A DNA stretch of 64,000 bases from Holdemania sp. Marseille-P2844 (GTDB taxonomy: Bacteria; Bacillota_I; Bacilli_A; Erysipelotrichales; Erysipelotrichaceae). The stretch covers positions 464,759-528,758 of the forward strand of contig NZ_LT635454.1 in assembly GCF_900120005.1 (NCBI RefSeq), read 5' to 3'. Position 1 is the stretch's first letter. The number at the start of each line of letters is the position of its first letter. Shown piece by piece: positions 55,357 to 63,012 of this stretch. The position numbers were made by a program, and so were the translations under genes. The notes under the pieces were generated by a model, which saw only the letters and a list, made by a program, of their open reading frames with translations, was not told the origin of the DNA and made no database searches.

Positions 55357-57150
55357 ATGAAATATCTTGTGGGCAGTGTATATCCAATTCTCTTAATACT
55401 GATCGCTGTTGTTTTATGGCATAATGATAAAATCAGGGAAACAGTAAAAACTAATAAAAAATCTATTTTGCTGTTTCTTTTATTTAATTTCGTAATGATT
55501 AATGTTATGTTATTTCTTCATTTGCGACAAGAACAGTTTATTGCTTATTGGGATTTTGGCGGTTTTTGGCGTAAATCAGTTGAATTTAATCAGATGATGG
55601 ATCGAAGTGTAAAAGAAGCCATGGATAACCTTTGGTTTTCATTGAACTATTCAGAATACTCATATTTACCTGAATGGTTCTTATATCTGCCAACGCAGTT
55701 ATTAGGAAGCTCTTATCCGCGATTTATTTTAGCAATGTTTAATAGTTTTGTACTTCCTGCTAATTTAATATTGTATATTTTTAGCTTGATGGTTTTAGGA
55801 GATAAACAATCAACGCTGAAAAAAGCTTTCCTGGGATTGTTTATCGCTACCTTTGCGGGTAATTTATATTCCATGGTTTTCGGATATATCGGCAGCGCAG
55901 GCTTACCTATCATTACCAGTATCTTGCTATTAGTTTATGCAGGCGGCTTAGATACATTTGAGTGGAAAAATAATGTCTTTATTGGGATATCTATGATAAT
56001 TCTATTATTAGTTAGACGATGGTTTGCTTATTGGATTGTAGGTTTCTATATTGCTTATACTTTAGCATATTTAATAAAGGAAGGGTCTGCGCACTCTCTT
56101 ACAAAGTCAAAAATAAAAGTACAATTTATGAATATGCTTGTTTGCGGCATCATTCCATTAACCATACTATTAACTTTATTCTTCCCTTTATTTAAAACAA
56201 TCACAACTTATAACTATGCTGAAGCATATTCTGTAGCAAAGGTTGGTGGGGCTGCTTATGTTATTGGCTGGTTCATTCAATTTTACGGTTGGCTTTTAAT
56301 CATTTTGCTAATCATCGGGTTCTTTTATGGGATTAAATCGAAAGAACATCGTCTAATTACTTGTTTATGTGTTATCCAAACATTAGTTGCTGTTATTTTA
56401 TTTAATCGTGTACAAAGCTTTGGATCTCATCATTATTACATTATTAATGGCCCTGTGATGATTCTGATGATTTTTGGTTTAAAGAAGGTTCTTGATTGTT
56501 TATCTGATAAGAAGAGTGTTGCACTTCTTGCGGCTTCTGCTTGCTTAATTTGTATAAATTTTTCAAAAACAGTGGTATTTGGCAAAAATCCCAAAGTTGA
56601 TGTATTCTTAGATAAATTAAATGTGTTGATATCAGCGCCTTTTCCTGATTTGAGAATCCGTAATGATCTTGATCAAATCCGAAATATGGCAGAATTTCTA
56701 GATAAGACGCCTAATGAATATGAATACGTATATGTTTTATCTAATTCTGTATTATTTAACGATGATATGTTAAGAAATGCCTTTTTTCCAGAGAAGAATG
56801 AAGGGGTAGCAAATTTGTTGGTTGCTGATGCTTATGATTACCGCGATGGAATACCCGCTGATTTTTTTCAGTATTACTATATTGTTGTTGCGGATCCTAT
56901 TCAACTTCAGTTTGGTGCAGAAAATCAGAAATGTGTCAGTATATTAGCAGAATTTATGCTGAATTCTGAAGAGTCTGGTCCTTATTATCGTATAGTTAGA
57001 GAATATGATTTAGACAATGATGTGCATATCAATATTTATCAAAGAGTAGAACAAGTTCCAAATGAAATGCGAAAAGAAATTAGTGATCGCTATCGGAGTT
57101 TTTACCCACATAATCCAGAACTTTATGAGTTTAATTTGTTATCAGAATAA
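55357..57150 (+). CDS. Multi-pass membrane protein, GT-C-like, unassigned
   Basis: 597 residues, about 11-12 helices up to near 400 and a soluble C-terminal part of about 180 residues. The first outside loop has IAYWDFGGFWRKSVEFNQMM (acidic residue where GT-C enzymes carry theirs), followed by YLPEWFLYLPTQLLGSSYPRF. The tail contains NEYEYVYVLSNSVLFNDDMLRN. It lacks the PYDxGW motif of YfhO and the HDT motif of the PTPS-related group, so it is a separate type. No named family recognised. It begins a unit with yfhO-7, 23 bp downstream. Confidence 0.75.
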   Translation: MKYLVGSVYPILLILIAVVLWHNDKIRETVKTNKKSILLFLLFNFVMINVMLFLHLRQEQFIAYWDFGGFWRKSVEFNQMMDRSVKEAMDNLWFSLNYSEYSYLPEWFLYLPTQLLGSSYPRFILAMFNSFVLPANLILYIFSLMVLGDKQSTLKKAFLGLFIATFAGNLYSMVFGYIGSAGLPIITSILLLVYAGGLDTFEWKNNVFIGISMIILLLVRRWFAYWIVGFYIAYTLAYLIKEGSAHSLTKSKIKVQFMNMLVCGIIPLTILLTLFFPLFKTITTYNYAEAYSVAKVGGAAYVIGWFIQFYGWLLIILLIIGFFYGIKSKEHRLITCLCVIQTLVAVILFNRVQSFGSHHYYIINGPVMILMIFGLKKVLDCLSDKKSVALLAASACLICINFSKTVVFGKNPKVDVFLDKLNVLISAPFPDLRIRNDLDQIRNMAEFLDKTPNEYEYVYVLSNSVLFNDDMLRNAFFPEKNEGVANLLVADAYDYRDGIPADFFQYYYIVVADPIQLQFGAENQKCVSILAEFMLNSEESGPYYRIVREYDLDNDVHINIYQRVEQVPNEMRKEISDRYRSFYPHNPELYEFNLLSE

Positions 57151-57173
57151 GTAGGGAGCGTTATATAGCTAAT

Positions 57174-59471
57174 ATGAAAGCATGGATATCCAGAAATAAA
57201 AACTTAATATTTATGTTGTTAGCAGCCATATTTATGATTTTTGGCATATATATTTTAGGCGGACGTGAATTCTTATTTAATGCTGATCAGCGACTGCAGT
57301 ATAATTATTTTTATGATGAATGGCTGAGATTAATTGAAAAGTTTATAACAAATGGAGAATTCCCGTTTTATTCGTGGAATACCTTTTTAGGGAATAATTT
57401 TTACGCGTCAAAAGCGTATTATGTTGTTGGCGATATATTTCTTCCATTTCTCTTTTTAATGCGCAGCAATTTGGATGTAGCACTGATGATCGAATCATTA
57501 ACGCTAATTTTTTTATCGGGGTTATTCTTTTCGGGTTATCTTAATGCATATGGTTTTAAAAATAATAATGTTATTCTGTTGCTCTCTTTAATATATGCAT
57601 TATCAGGTACATCTACAATTTTTGTGGGTCAATATATGTTTCATCGCTTTTATGCTTTTTTTCCGTTGTTGCTTTGGGGGATTGAATGCTATTTCAACAG
57701 AAATAAAAAGTGTTTATTCATCTTTTCAGTTTTTCTTTTGTTTATAACCAATTATTATTTAATGTTTCCGACCACACTGTTTTTGCCTTTATATTTCTGG
57801 CATACGTGGATACGCAGATATTCGTTTAATATAAAGAAGTTTTTTGCAAAAGCTTTCATTTTAGTGTTTTATTATTTTATAGGTTTTTTCATGGGATGTA
57901 TTATTGTTTTACCTGCAATTTTGTATATGTTAGGGAATTCCCGATTAGGTGAATATAATACGTGGAATAATTTTTGGGAATTTCGAGTTTATATGGGTTT
58001 TCTTTTTAGTTATATTACACCTCCTGCGACACTTTATACAACCATTCCTTATATTTTTGTCAGTGGTTTTAATGGACATGACTATTGGTATTCAATTTAT
58101 GCTTCTGTACTAGGCTGTATAACATTGTTTAGCTCGCTGATTTTTAGTAATAAAAAATTTAGAATCACGACGGTAATTCCTTATCTAATTTTGCTGACCA
58201 TAGCCTTCTATAAACCATTTAATTCTGTTATGCACGGTTTATCCCAACCCTCATTTCGCTGGTCGTTTTTGATATTTACTTTTGGATTGTTAATGACTGG
58301 TTATGTCTTAGAACATATTCATGATTGGACAAACAAATTGATTAAAGGTTATGCTGTTTATGTGATTTTGTATATAATCTATTTAGTCATTGGCTTTATG
58401 AACAAAACCGTTGTTTTGCCTGATCATAATTATCATTTATTGCTGAGTTTAATTTATTTACTGGTTGGCGGAATTTACTGCATATTCATAAAGAAAGGCC
58501 TGATTAAGTTTTTATATTTTTGCGTATACCTTGAATTGTGTTTTAGCATGACATTGACATGTTGGAATTTAAGTAAGGATTATCGTTCGTTTATTCCGTC
58601 TATTGATAGAAATATATTAAAATATTGGCAGGATGTAGATGAAGACCTTATGTTTAGAATTTATATCAATCCAGACGAACTGATGCCGATCAGTGATATG
58701 AATAAAAATCAATCCTTACCTTTGGGATATATGTCAACTGCTACTTATGATTCTACTTATGAACCAGAGTTAACAGAATATTTGAAGAACAATGGAATAA
58801 ACTGGCATAATGTTAACCTGAATTCAGAGGAACAATTAAAATCTTTAGGTGTAAAATATATCTTAGTTAAAAACCAACAGGAACTGCCTCAAGAATTAAG
58901 CGTAACAAAGGCGTTTGATATTAATGAATATCAAGCTTGGAAGCTTCAGGACTTTAAGTCCATTGGCTTAACCTATTCTTCATATGTTAGTGAAAACCAA
59001 GTAAATCCGAATCATTTAGCAAGTTGGGATTGGGATGAATCGTTAAAAGATCAAATGACGTCGTGGACATGGAGTACAACATTAATTATTCCAGAGATTT
59101 TAATGAATCGAGTTGCTAATTCAGAGGAACCGCAAGTTTCGTTTACTGTTACGGAGAAGTATAACAATGGAATAAAAGGTTATATAGAGGTAGTAAATGA
59201 GCCTTCGATTTTATATTTTTCAATACCCTACAGTAAAGGCTGGAAAGCTGTTGATAATGACAATTCTATTCCTATTTATAAAGTGAATAATGGATTTATA
59301 GGAATGTTGTTAGAGCCAGGTTATCATCAAATCCAGTTAAATTTTACACCCTATGGTTTTAAAGGTGGATCTGTTTTGAGTTTACTTGGCGGACTTGGAT
59401 TCGTCATTGTAATCTTAAATGAACACAAGGAAATTAAAAGTAAGACACTAAAAAAATTTAGAAAATCTTAA
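57174..59471 (+). CDS. YfhO-family membrane protein 7
   Basis: 765 residues. First outside loop: LFNADQRLQYNYFYDEWLRL, then FPFYSWNTFLGNNFYASKAYYVVGD. The outside domain has MFRIYINPDELMPISD, ATYDSTYEPELTEYL, SLGVKYILVKNQQELP, the hallmark IPYSKGWKAVDNDNS and a last helix. It is unusual in a Trp-rich stretch LASWDWDESLKDQMTSWTW in that domain. The ribosome site is weak (TAGGGAG about 14 bp before the ATG). The stop comes immediately before a perfect promoter for the next gene. Confidence 0.85.
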   Translation: MKAWISRNKNLIFMLLAAIFMIFGIYILGGREFLFNADQRLQYNYFYDEWLRLIEKFITNGEFPFYSWNTFLGNNFYASKAYYVVGDIFLPFLFLMRSNLDVALMIESLTLIFLSGLFFSGYLNAYGFKNNNVILLLSLIYALSGTSTIFVGQYMFHRFYAFFPLLLWGIECYFNRNKKCLFIFSVFLLFITNYYLMFPTTLFLPLYFWHTWIRRYSFNIKKFFAKAFILVFYYFIGFFMGCIIVLPAILYMLGNSRLGEYNTWNNFWEFRVYMGFLFSYITPPATLYTTIPYIFVSGFNGHDYWYSIYASVLGCITLFSSLIFSNKKFRITTVIPYLILLTIAFYKPFNSVMHGLSQPSFRWSFLIFTFGLLMTGYVLEHIHDWTNKLIKGYAVYVILYIIYLVIGFMNKTVVLPDHNYHLLLSLIYLLVGGIYCIFIKKGLIKFLYFCVYLELCFSMTLTCWNLSKDYRSFIPSIDRNILKYWQDVDEDLMFRIYINPDELMPISDMNKNQSLPLGYMSTATYDSTYEPELTEYLKNNGINWHNVNLNSEEQLKSLGVKYILVKNQQELPQELSVTKAFDINEYQAWKLQDFKSIGLTYSSYVSENQVNPNHLASWDWDESLKDQMTSWTWSTTLIIPEILMNRVANSEEPQVSFTVTEKYNNGIKGYIEVVNEPSILYFSIPYSKGWKAVDNDNSIPIYKVNNGFIGMLLEPGYHQIQLNFTPYGFKGGSVLSLLGGLGFVIVILNEHKEIKSKTLKKFRKS

Positions 59472-59472
59472 T

Positions 59473-59501
59473 TTGACATGCATTCATAAGTTTCCTATAA
59501 T
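59473..59501 (+). promoter_or_regulatory. Perfect consensus promoter, probably giving a leaderless mRNA
   Basis: TTGACA (59473-59478), exactly 17 bp, TATAAT (59496-59501). Both hexamers are perfect. The ATG of the next gene is at 59509, seven bases after the -10, where transcription itself should begin. Confidence 0.85.
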
Positions 59502-59508
59502 GACAAAC

Positions 59509-60786
59509 ATGAACACATTAAAAATAATAAGAAATCTGATTTTGATTTTATTGATAGCGATAGTGAGCGGGCTGGCTCTGAACACTATCGCTTTTTCACT
59601 TCCTGTTCAGCCCGTAAAAGAAAATCTTACAGAGAACCTGGAAGTTTTTGAAAAGGAAATGGAGTCGGAATATTTCAGGGTTATCGAAAACGATGACGCC
59701 ACCATGCTGGATTTATATACGGATGCTCTGATGATGAATACGATGATTTATGAGAGTGATCAAAGTAACTTTATTAATGCTGTGGCAGCACATCATTATT
59801 TCAACGAGGAACAAACGATGCAACAAAGCTTTCTGGATCTTGTTGAAGAAAAGACAGAAGGGAAAGAGGTCTACGCCTATGCACGATATTGGCATGGATA
59901 CCTGCTGCCGCTAAAGCTGGCATTGTCTTCAATGACCTATCTCGACTTTCGCATCTTAAACCTGTTTTTACAAATCCTTTTGTTAGGTCTGGCTGTAAAA
60001 ACAATGGCGGAACAGGGCGGCAGGAAGCTAGTGATCCCCTTATTAGTTGCTTTTGTCTTTCTAATGCCTGTCGCTACGGCCTATTGCTTACAGTATTCGT
60101 TTATTGTGTATATCACATTGATTGCGACGATTCTATTATTTCATTTCCGAGAGAACCTGGATCAAAGAAAAAATGCGATTTATTTCTTTTTCATTATCGG
60201 AGTGGTGACCAATTACTTTGACCTGTTGACTTATCCTCTGATTACGTTTGGAATTCCGGCGGTTCTTTTGTTATTCAGCGGTAAAAAGAAAACGACTATT
60301 TTAGAATCTTTGATCACTTTTGCGGCGATAGCCTGCGCCTGGATCGGTGGTTATGCCCTGATGTGGGTGGGGAAGTGGACTGTAGCTACGCTGGTTCTTC
60401 ATGAGAATATTTATCTGGATGCGATCCAACAGATTATTCTGCGTACTAACGATGAAGTGAAGAATTTGGAACTAACCTATTCCATGGTATTAGAAAAAAA
60501 TCTGAAATTGCTGCAGCGTTTACCCTATGCTCTTTTATTCTATATTCCATTAATAACGAAAATTCCTTCAATCGTCGCTTTACTGATTCACGATCAACGG
60601 GTATTCTTTCAGAAAATACTGATAATGGCCTGTTTCGTATGTGTCCCCTTAGTTTGGATTCTTGTTTTGCGGAATCATTCATTTATGCATTATTTTTATA
60701 CGTATCGTATTTTAATTATTGCTTCATTCGCAATTCAGTGCGCTGCTTTTTCAACCCTGTCATTATTGCGAAATGCTGAAGAGTAA
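59509..60786 (+). CDS. Multi-pass membrane protein, unassigned, probable GT-C type
   Basis: 425 residues from the ATG at 59509. A longer frame starts with a TTG inside the -35 box and is impossible if that promoter is used. One helix at about 8-30, an outside loop of about 100 residues with DDATMLDLYTDALMMNTMIY and YARYWHGYLLPLKLALSS, then about eight helices. The YARYWHGY motif recurs in uncharacterised Firmicutes membrane proteins as far as I remember; function is unknown. No ribosome-binding site fits the start, in line with a leaderless transcript. GC content is clearly higher than in the core. Confidence 0.75.
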   Translation: MNTLKIIRNLILILLIAIVSGLALNTIAFSLPVQPVKENLTENLEVFEKEMESEYFRVIENDDATMLDLYTDALMMNTMIYESDQSNFINAVAAHHYFNEEQTMQQSFLDLVEEKTEGKEVYAYARYWHGYLLPLKLALSSMTYLDFRILNLFLQILLLGLAVKTMAEQGGRKLVIPLLVAFVFLMPVATAYCLQYSFIVYITLIATILLFHFRENLDQRKNAIYFFFIIGVVTNYFDLLTYPLITFGIPAVLLLFSGKKKTTILESLITFAAIACAWIGGYALMWVGKWTVATLVLHENIYLDAIQQIILRTNDEVKNLELTYSMVLEKNLKLLQRLPYALLFYIPLITKIPSIVALLIHDQRVFFQKILIMACFVCVPLVWILVLRNHSFMHYFYTYRILIIASFAIQCAAFSTLSLLRNAEE

Positions 60787-60815
60787 GTTTATAGCGTGTT
60801 TTCTTCTCTGAAAAA

Positions 60816-60845
60816 TTCACAACCCGAATTAAATTCTGGTATACT
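60816..60845 (+). promoter_or_regulatory. Promoter of the GT2-GT4-DUF6056 operon
   Basis: TTCACA (60816-60821), 18 bp, TATACT (60840-60845) with an extended TG (TG-G-TATACT). Start codon 17 bp downstream. Confidence 0.7.
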
Positions 60846-60862
60846 ATAAAAGGTGATGAAAA

Positions 60863-61849
60863 TTGAAACATCTTGTCAGTGTCATTGTTCCAGTCTATAA
60901 CGTGCAAGCCTATCTTGACCGATGTGTTCAGTCAATTGTAGATCAGACGTATTCAAATTTGGAAATTCTTTTAATTGATGACGGCTCAACGGATGAGTCA
61001 TATCGATTAATGCAGAACTGGGCTGAAAAAGACAAACGAATTCATTTGCTTCAAAAGACAAATGGCGGATTAAGCGATGCCCGGAATTTTGGAATCCAAA
61101 GAGCGCAGGGAGAATACTTAGCGTTTATCGACAGCGATGATTTTATTCGCCCGGCGATGATCGAAAAAATGTTGGCGGCGATGGTCGAGCAGCAAGCTCA
61201 AATCGGTGTTTGCGATATGGAGTATCTCTATGATGACGGCCGGGTCGAATTTGCCAGCGGCGGAGCGTTTGCTGTGGGGGATGTGAAAACCCATCCGGAA
61301 TTAATTCGTATGAATAACAGCGCTTGTAATAAGCTTTTCGCTCGTTCTCTGTTTCAGGACATTGAATTTCCGGTTGGAAAATGGTATGAAGATTTGGCAA
61401 CGATTCCGATGATCTGCTTTAATGCGGAACGGATTGTGAAAGTGAACGAAGCGTTTTATGTTTATTATCAGCGGTCAGGTTCGATCGCGCACAGCGCAAA
61501 TCCTAAAATATTTGATATCTATAAAGCGATTCAGCGTGTCATTGAATATATAGAGATTCATTGCGATGATACATCTTTGAAAAACCAGTTTATTCTGGAA
61601 ATGAAGCATTGCTATATCATCCATGGATTAGATTTAACGACGCTGCGGATCAAGGACTTTGATGAATCGGAAGACAGGGAAAAGTATTTGGCGGAAAACA
61701 TGAAGCAATTAAAACAGTGTTATCCGGATTGGGAGCAGGATGCATTCGTAAAATCAGCGGGATTGAAGAAAAAACTGATCATTGCGCTGTTGAAGAGGAA
61801 ACAATGGAAGGCGGTGCTCGGCATTTATGACCGGTCAAAATCAGCGTGA
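60863..61849 (+). CDS. Family 2 glycosyltransferase (EpsJ/CpsI-like, soluble)
   Basis: Cytoplasmic GT-A transferase for building a lipid-linked surface glycan. 328 residues, TTG start with AAAGGTG 7 bp upstream; the nearby ATG at 60856 is in another frame. VSVIVPVYNVQAYLDRCVQS, LLIDDGSTDESYRLM, NGGLSDARNFGIQRAQGEY and AFIDSDDFIRPAM (metal site DSDD) are textbook family features, followed by NKLFARSLFQDIEFP and WYEDLATIPM. No membrane helix, unlike the GT2 genes of the core. It overlaps the GT4 gene by 23 bp and is GC-richer than the core. Confidence 0.92.
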   Translation: MKHLVSVIVPVYNVQAYLDRCVQSIVDQTYSNLEILLIDDGSTDESYRLMQNWAEKDKRIHLLQKTNGGLSDARNFGIQRAQGEYLAFIDSDDFIRPAMIEKMLAAMVEQQAQIGVCDMEYLYDDGRVEFASGGAFAVGDVKTHPELIRMNNSACNKLFARSLFQDIEFPVGKWYEDLATIPMICFNAERIVKVNEAFYVYYQRSGSIAHSANPKIFDIYKAIQRVIEYIEIHCDDTSLKNQFILEMKHCYIIHGLDLTTLRIKDFDESEDREKYLAENMKQLKQCYPDWEQDAFVKSAGLKKKLIIALLKRKQWKAVLGIYDRSKSA

Positions 61850-62999
61850 CAAACGCAGAATTTTATTTGTTAACGATGAAATGGAAATGGGCGGCGTCGC
61901 CCGCGTTTTAAATACATTGATGAAAAATCTTGATCAGCAGGTATATCAAATCGATTTGTTGGTCTTACATAAAACAGGCACACTGCTTCAGGATATCCCG
62001 GAAGGTGTGCGTGTGATTGAAGGAACATCGTTTTTTAACGCCGTGGACAGCCCGCTCAAAGAATTACTGAAAAAGGGAGACCTTCCGCATCTTTTCAGTA
62101 AGCTGCGCTTGCTGCTGTACATGAAAACAGGATTGATCCGCAGTAAAATCCTCAAGGAGCGAAAAAAGATGCTGTCCGGCGTCTATGATGTGGAAATGGC
62201 GGCGAAAGAGGGATTCTGTACAATCTTTACCGCTTATGGCAATAGTAAGCGGAAAGTCAATTGGGTATTGACTGATTACAGTGTCTGCAATTACTCCGCG
62301 AATCATATGCGATTGGTGAAGTCTGCTCTGCAGAAGATTGACCTGAATATTGCGGATTCAGCGGAAGCTACGGAGGCCTATAAAAAGGTCTTTGGAATTC
62401 AGAATGTCATAACGATTCATAATCTGATGAATACTGAAAAAGTAGAAAAAGGAAAGACAAAAACAGAAGATCAAGCAGAGATTGATCCTTCAAAACTGAA
62501 TTTGATTTCGGTGATCCGATTTCATCCGCAAAAGGCGGCGGATCGATTGCTGCAGGCGCATAAATATGTGCTGGATCAAGGGATTGAACATGAACTTTAT
62601 TTAATTGGCGGCGGCGAGCAGGAAGCGATGTTGTTGAAAATGCAGAAAGATCTGAATCTGACACACCTTCATTTCCTGGGCTTTAAAACAAATCCGTATG
62701 CTGATATCCGGGCTTGCGATTTGTTTGTTCTGCCTTCTTTGTATGAAGGCTTCGCGACGGTGATCAATGAATCGTTTATTGCCGGAACGCCGGTCTTGTC
62801 GACGGAGGTTGCGGGCGTTCATGAACAGATCACCGCTCCGCATTATGGATGGATTGTTGAGAATAGCCAGAAAGGCTTGAACGAAGGTTTGCTGAACGCG
62901 TTGCAATCGAAGGATCAGTTGCAGGAGATGAAACGGCAGCTGCAGGGGTATCATTATCCGAATGATGAAATCATCCGAAAGTTTACAGAAGTTTTATAA
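61827..62999 (+). CDS. Glycosyltransferase family 4
   Basis: Retaining GT-B transferase for a surface glycan. 390 residues. The N-terminal acceptor domain opens with RRILFVNDEMEMGGVARVLN (the GG loop). The donor domain has NLISVIRFHPQKAADRLLQA, LYLIGGGEQEAMLL and the conserved EGFATVINESFIAGTPVL (E-x7-E), then TEVAGVHEQI. The start overlaps the previous gene by 23 bp with only a weak ribosome site, so translational coupling is likely. The DUF6056-like gene follows 13 bp later with a strong GGAGG. Confidence 0.92.
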   Translation: MTGQNQRDKRRILFVNDEMEMGGVARVLNTLMKNLDQQVYQIDLLVLHKTGTLLQDIPEGVRVIEGTSFFNAVDSPLKELLKKGDLPHLFSKLRLLLYMKTGLIRSKILKERKKMLSGVYDVEMAAKEGFCTIFTAYGNSKRKVNWVLTDYSVCNYSANHMRLVKSALQKIDLNIADSAEATEAYKKVFGIQNVITIHNLMNTEKVEKGKTKTEDQAEIDPSKLNLISVIRFHPQKAADRLLQAHKYVLDQGIEHELYLIGGGEQEAMLLKMQKDLNLTHLHFLGFKTNPYADIRACDLFVLPSLYEGFATVINESFIAGTPVLSTEVAGVHEQITAPHYGWIVENSQKGLNEGLLNALQSKDQLQEMKRQLQGYHYPNDEIIRKFTEVL

Positions 63000-63012
63000 C
63001 GGAGGCGGATGT

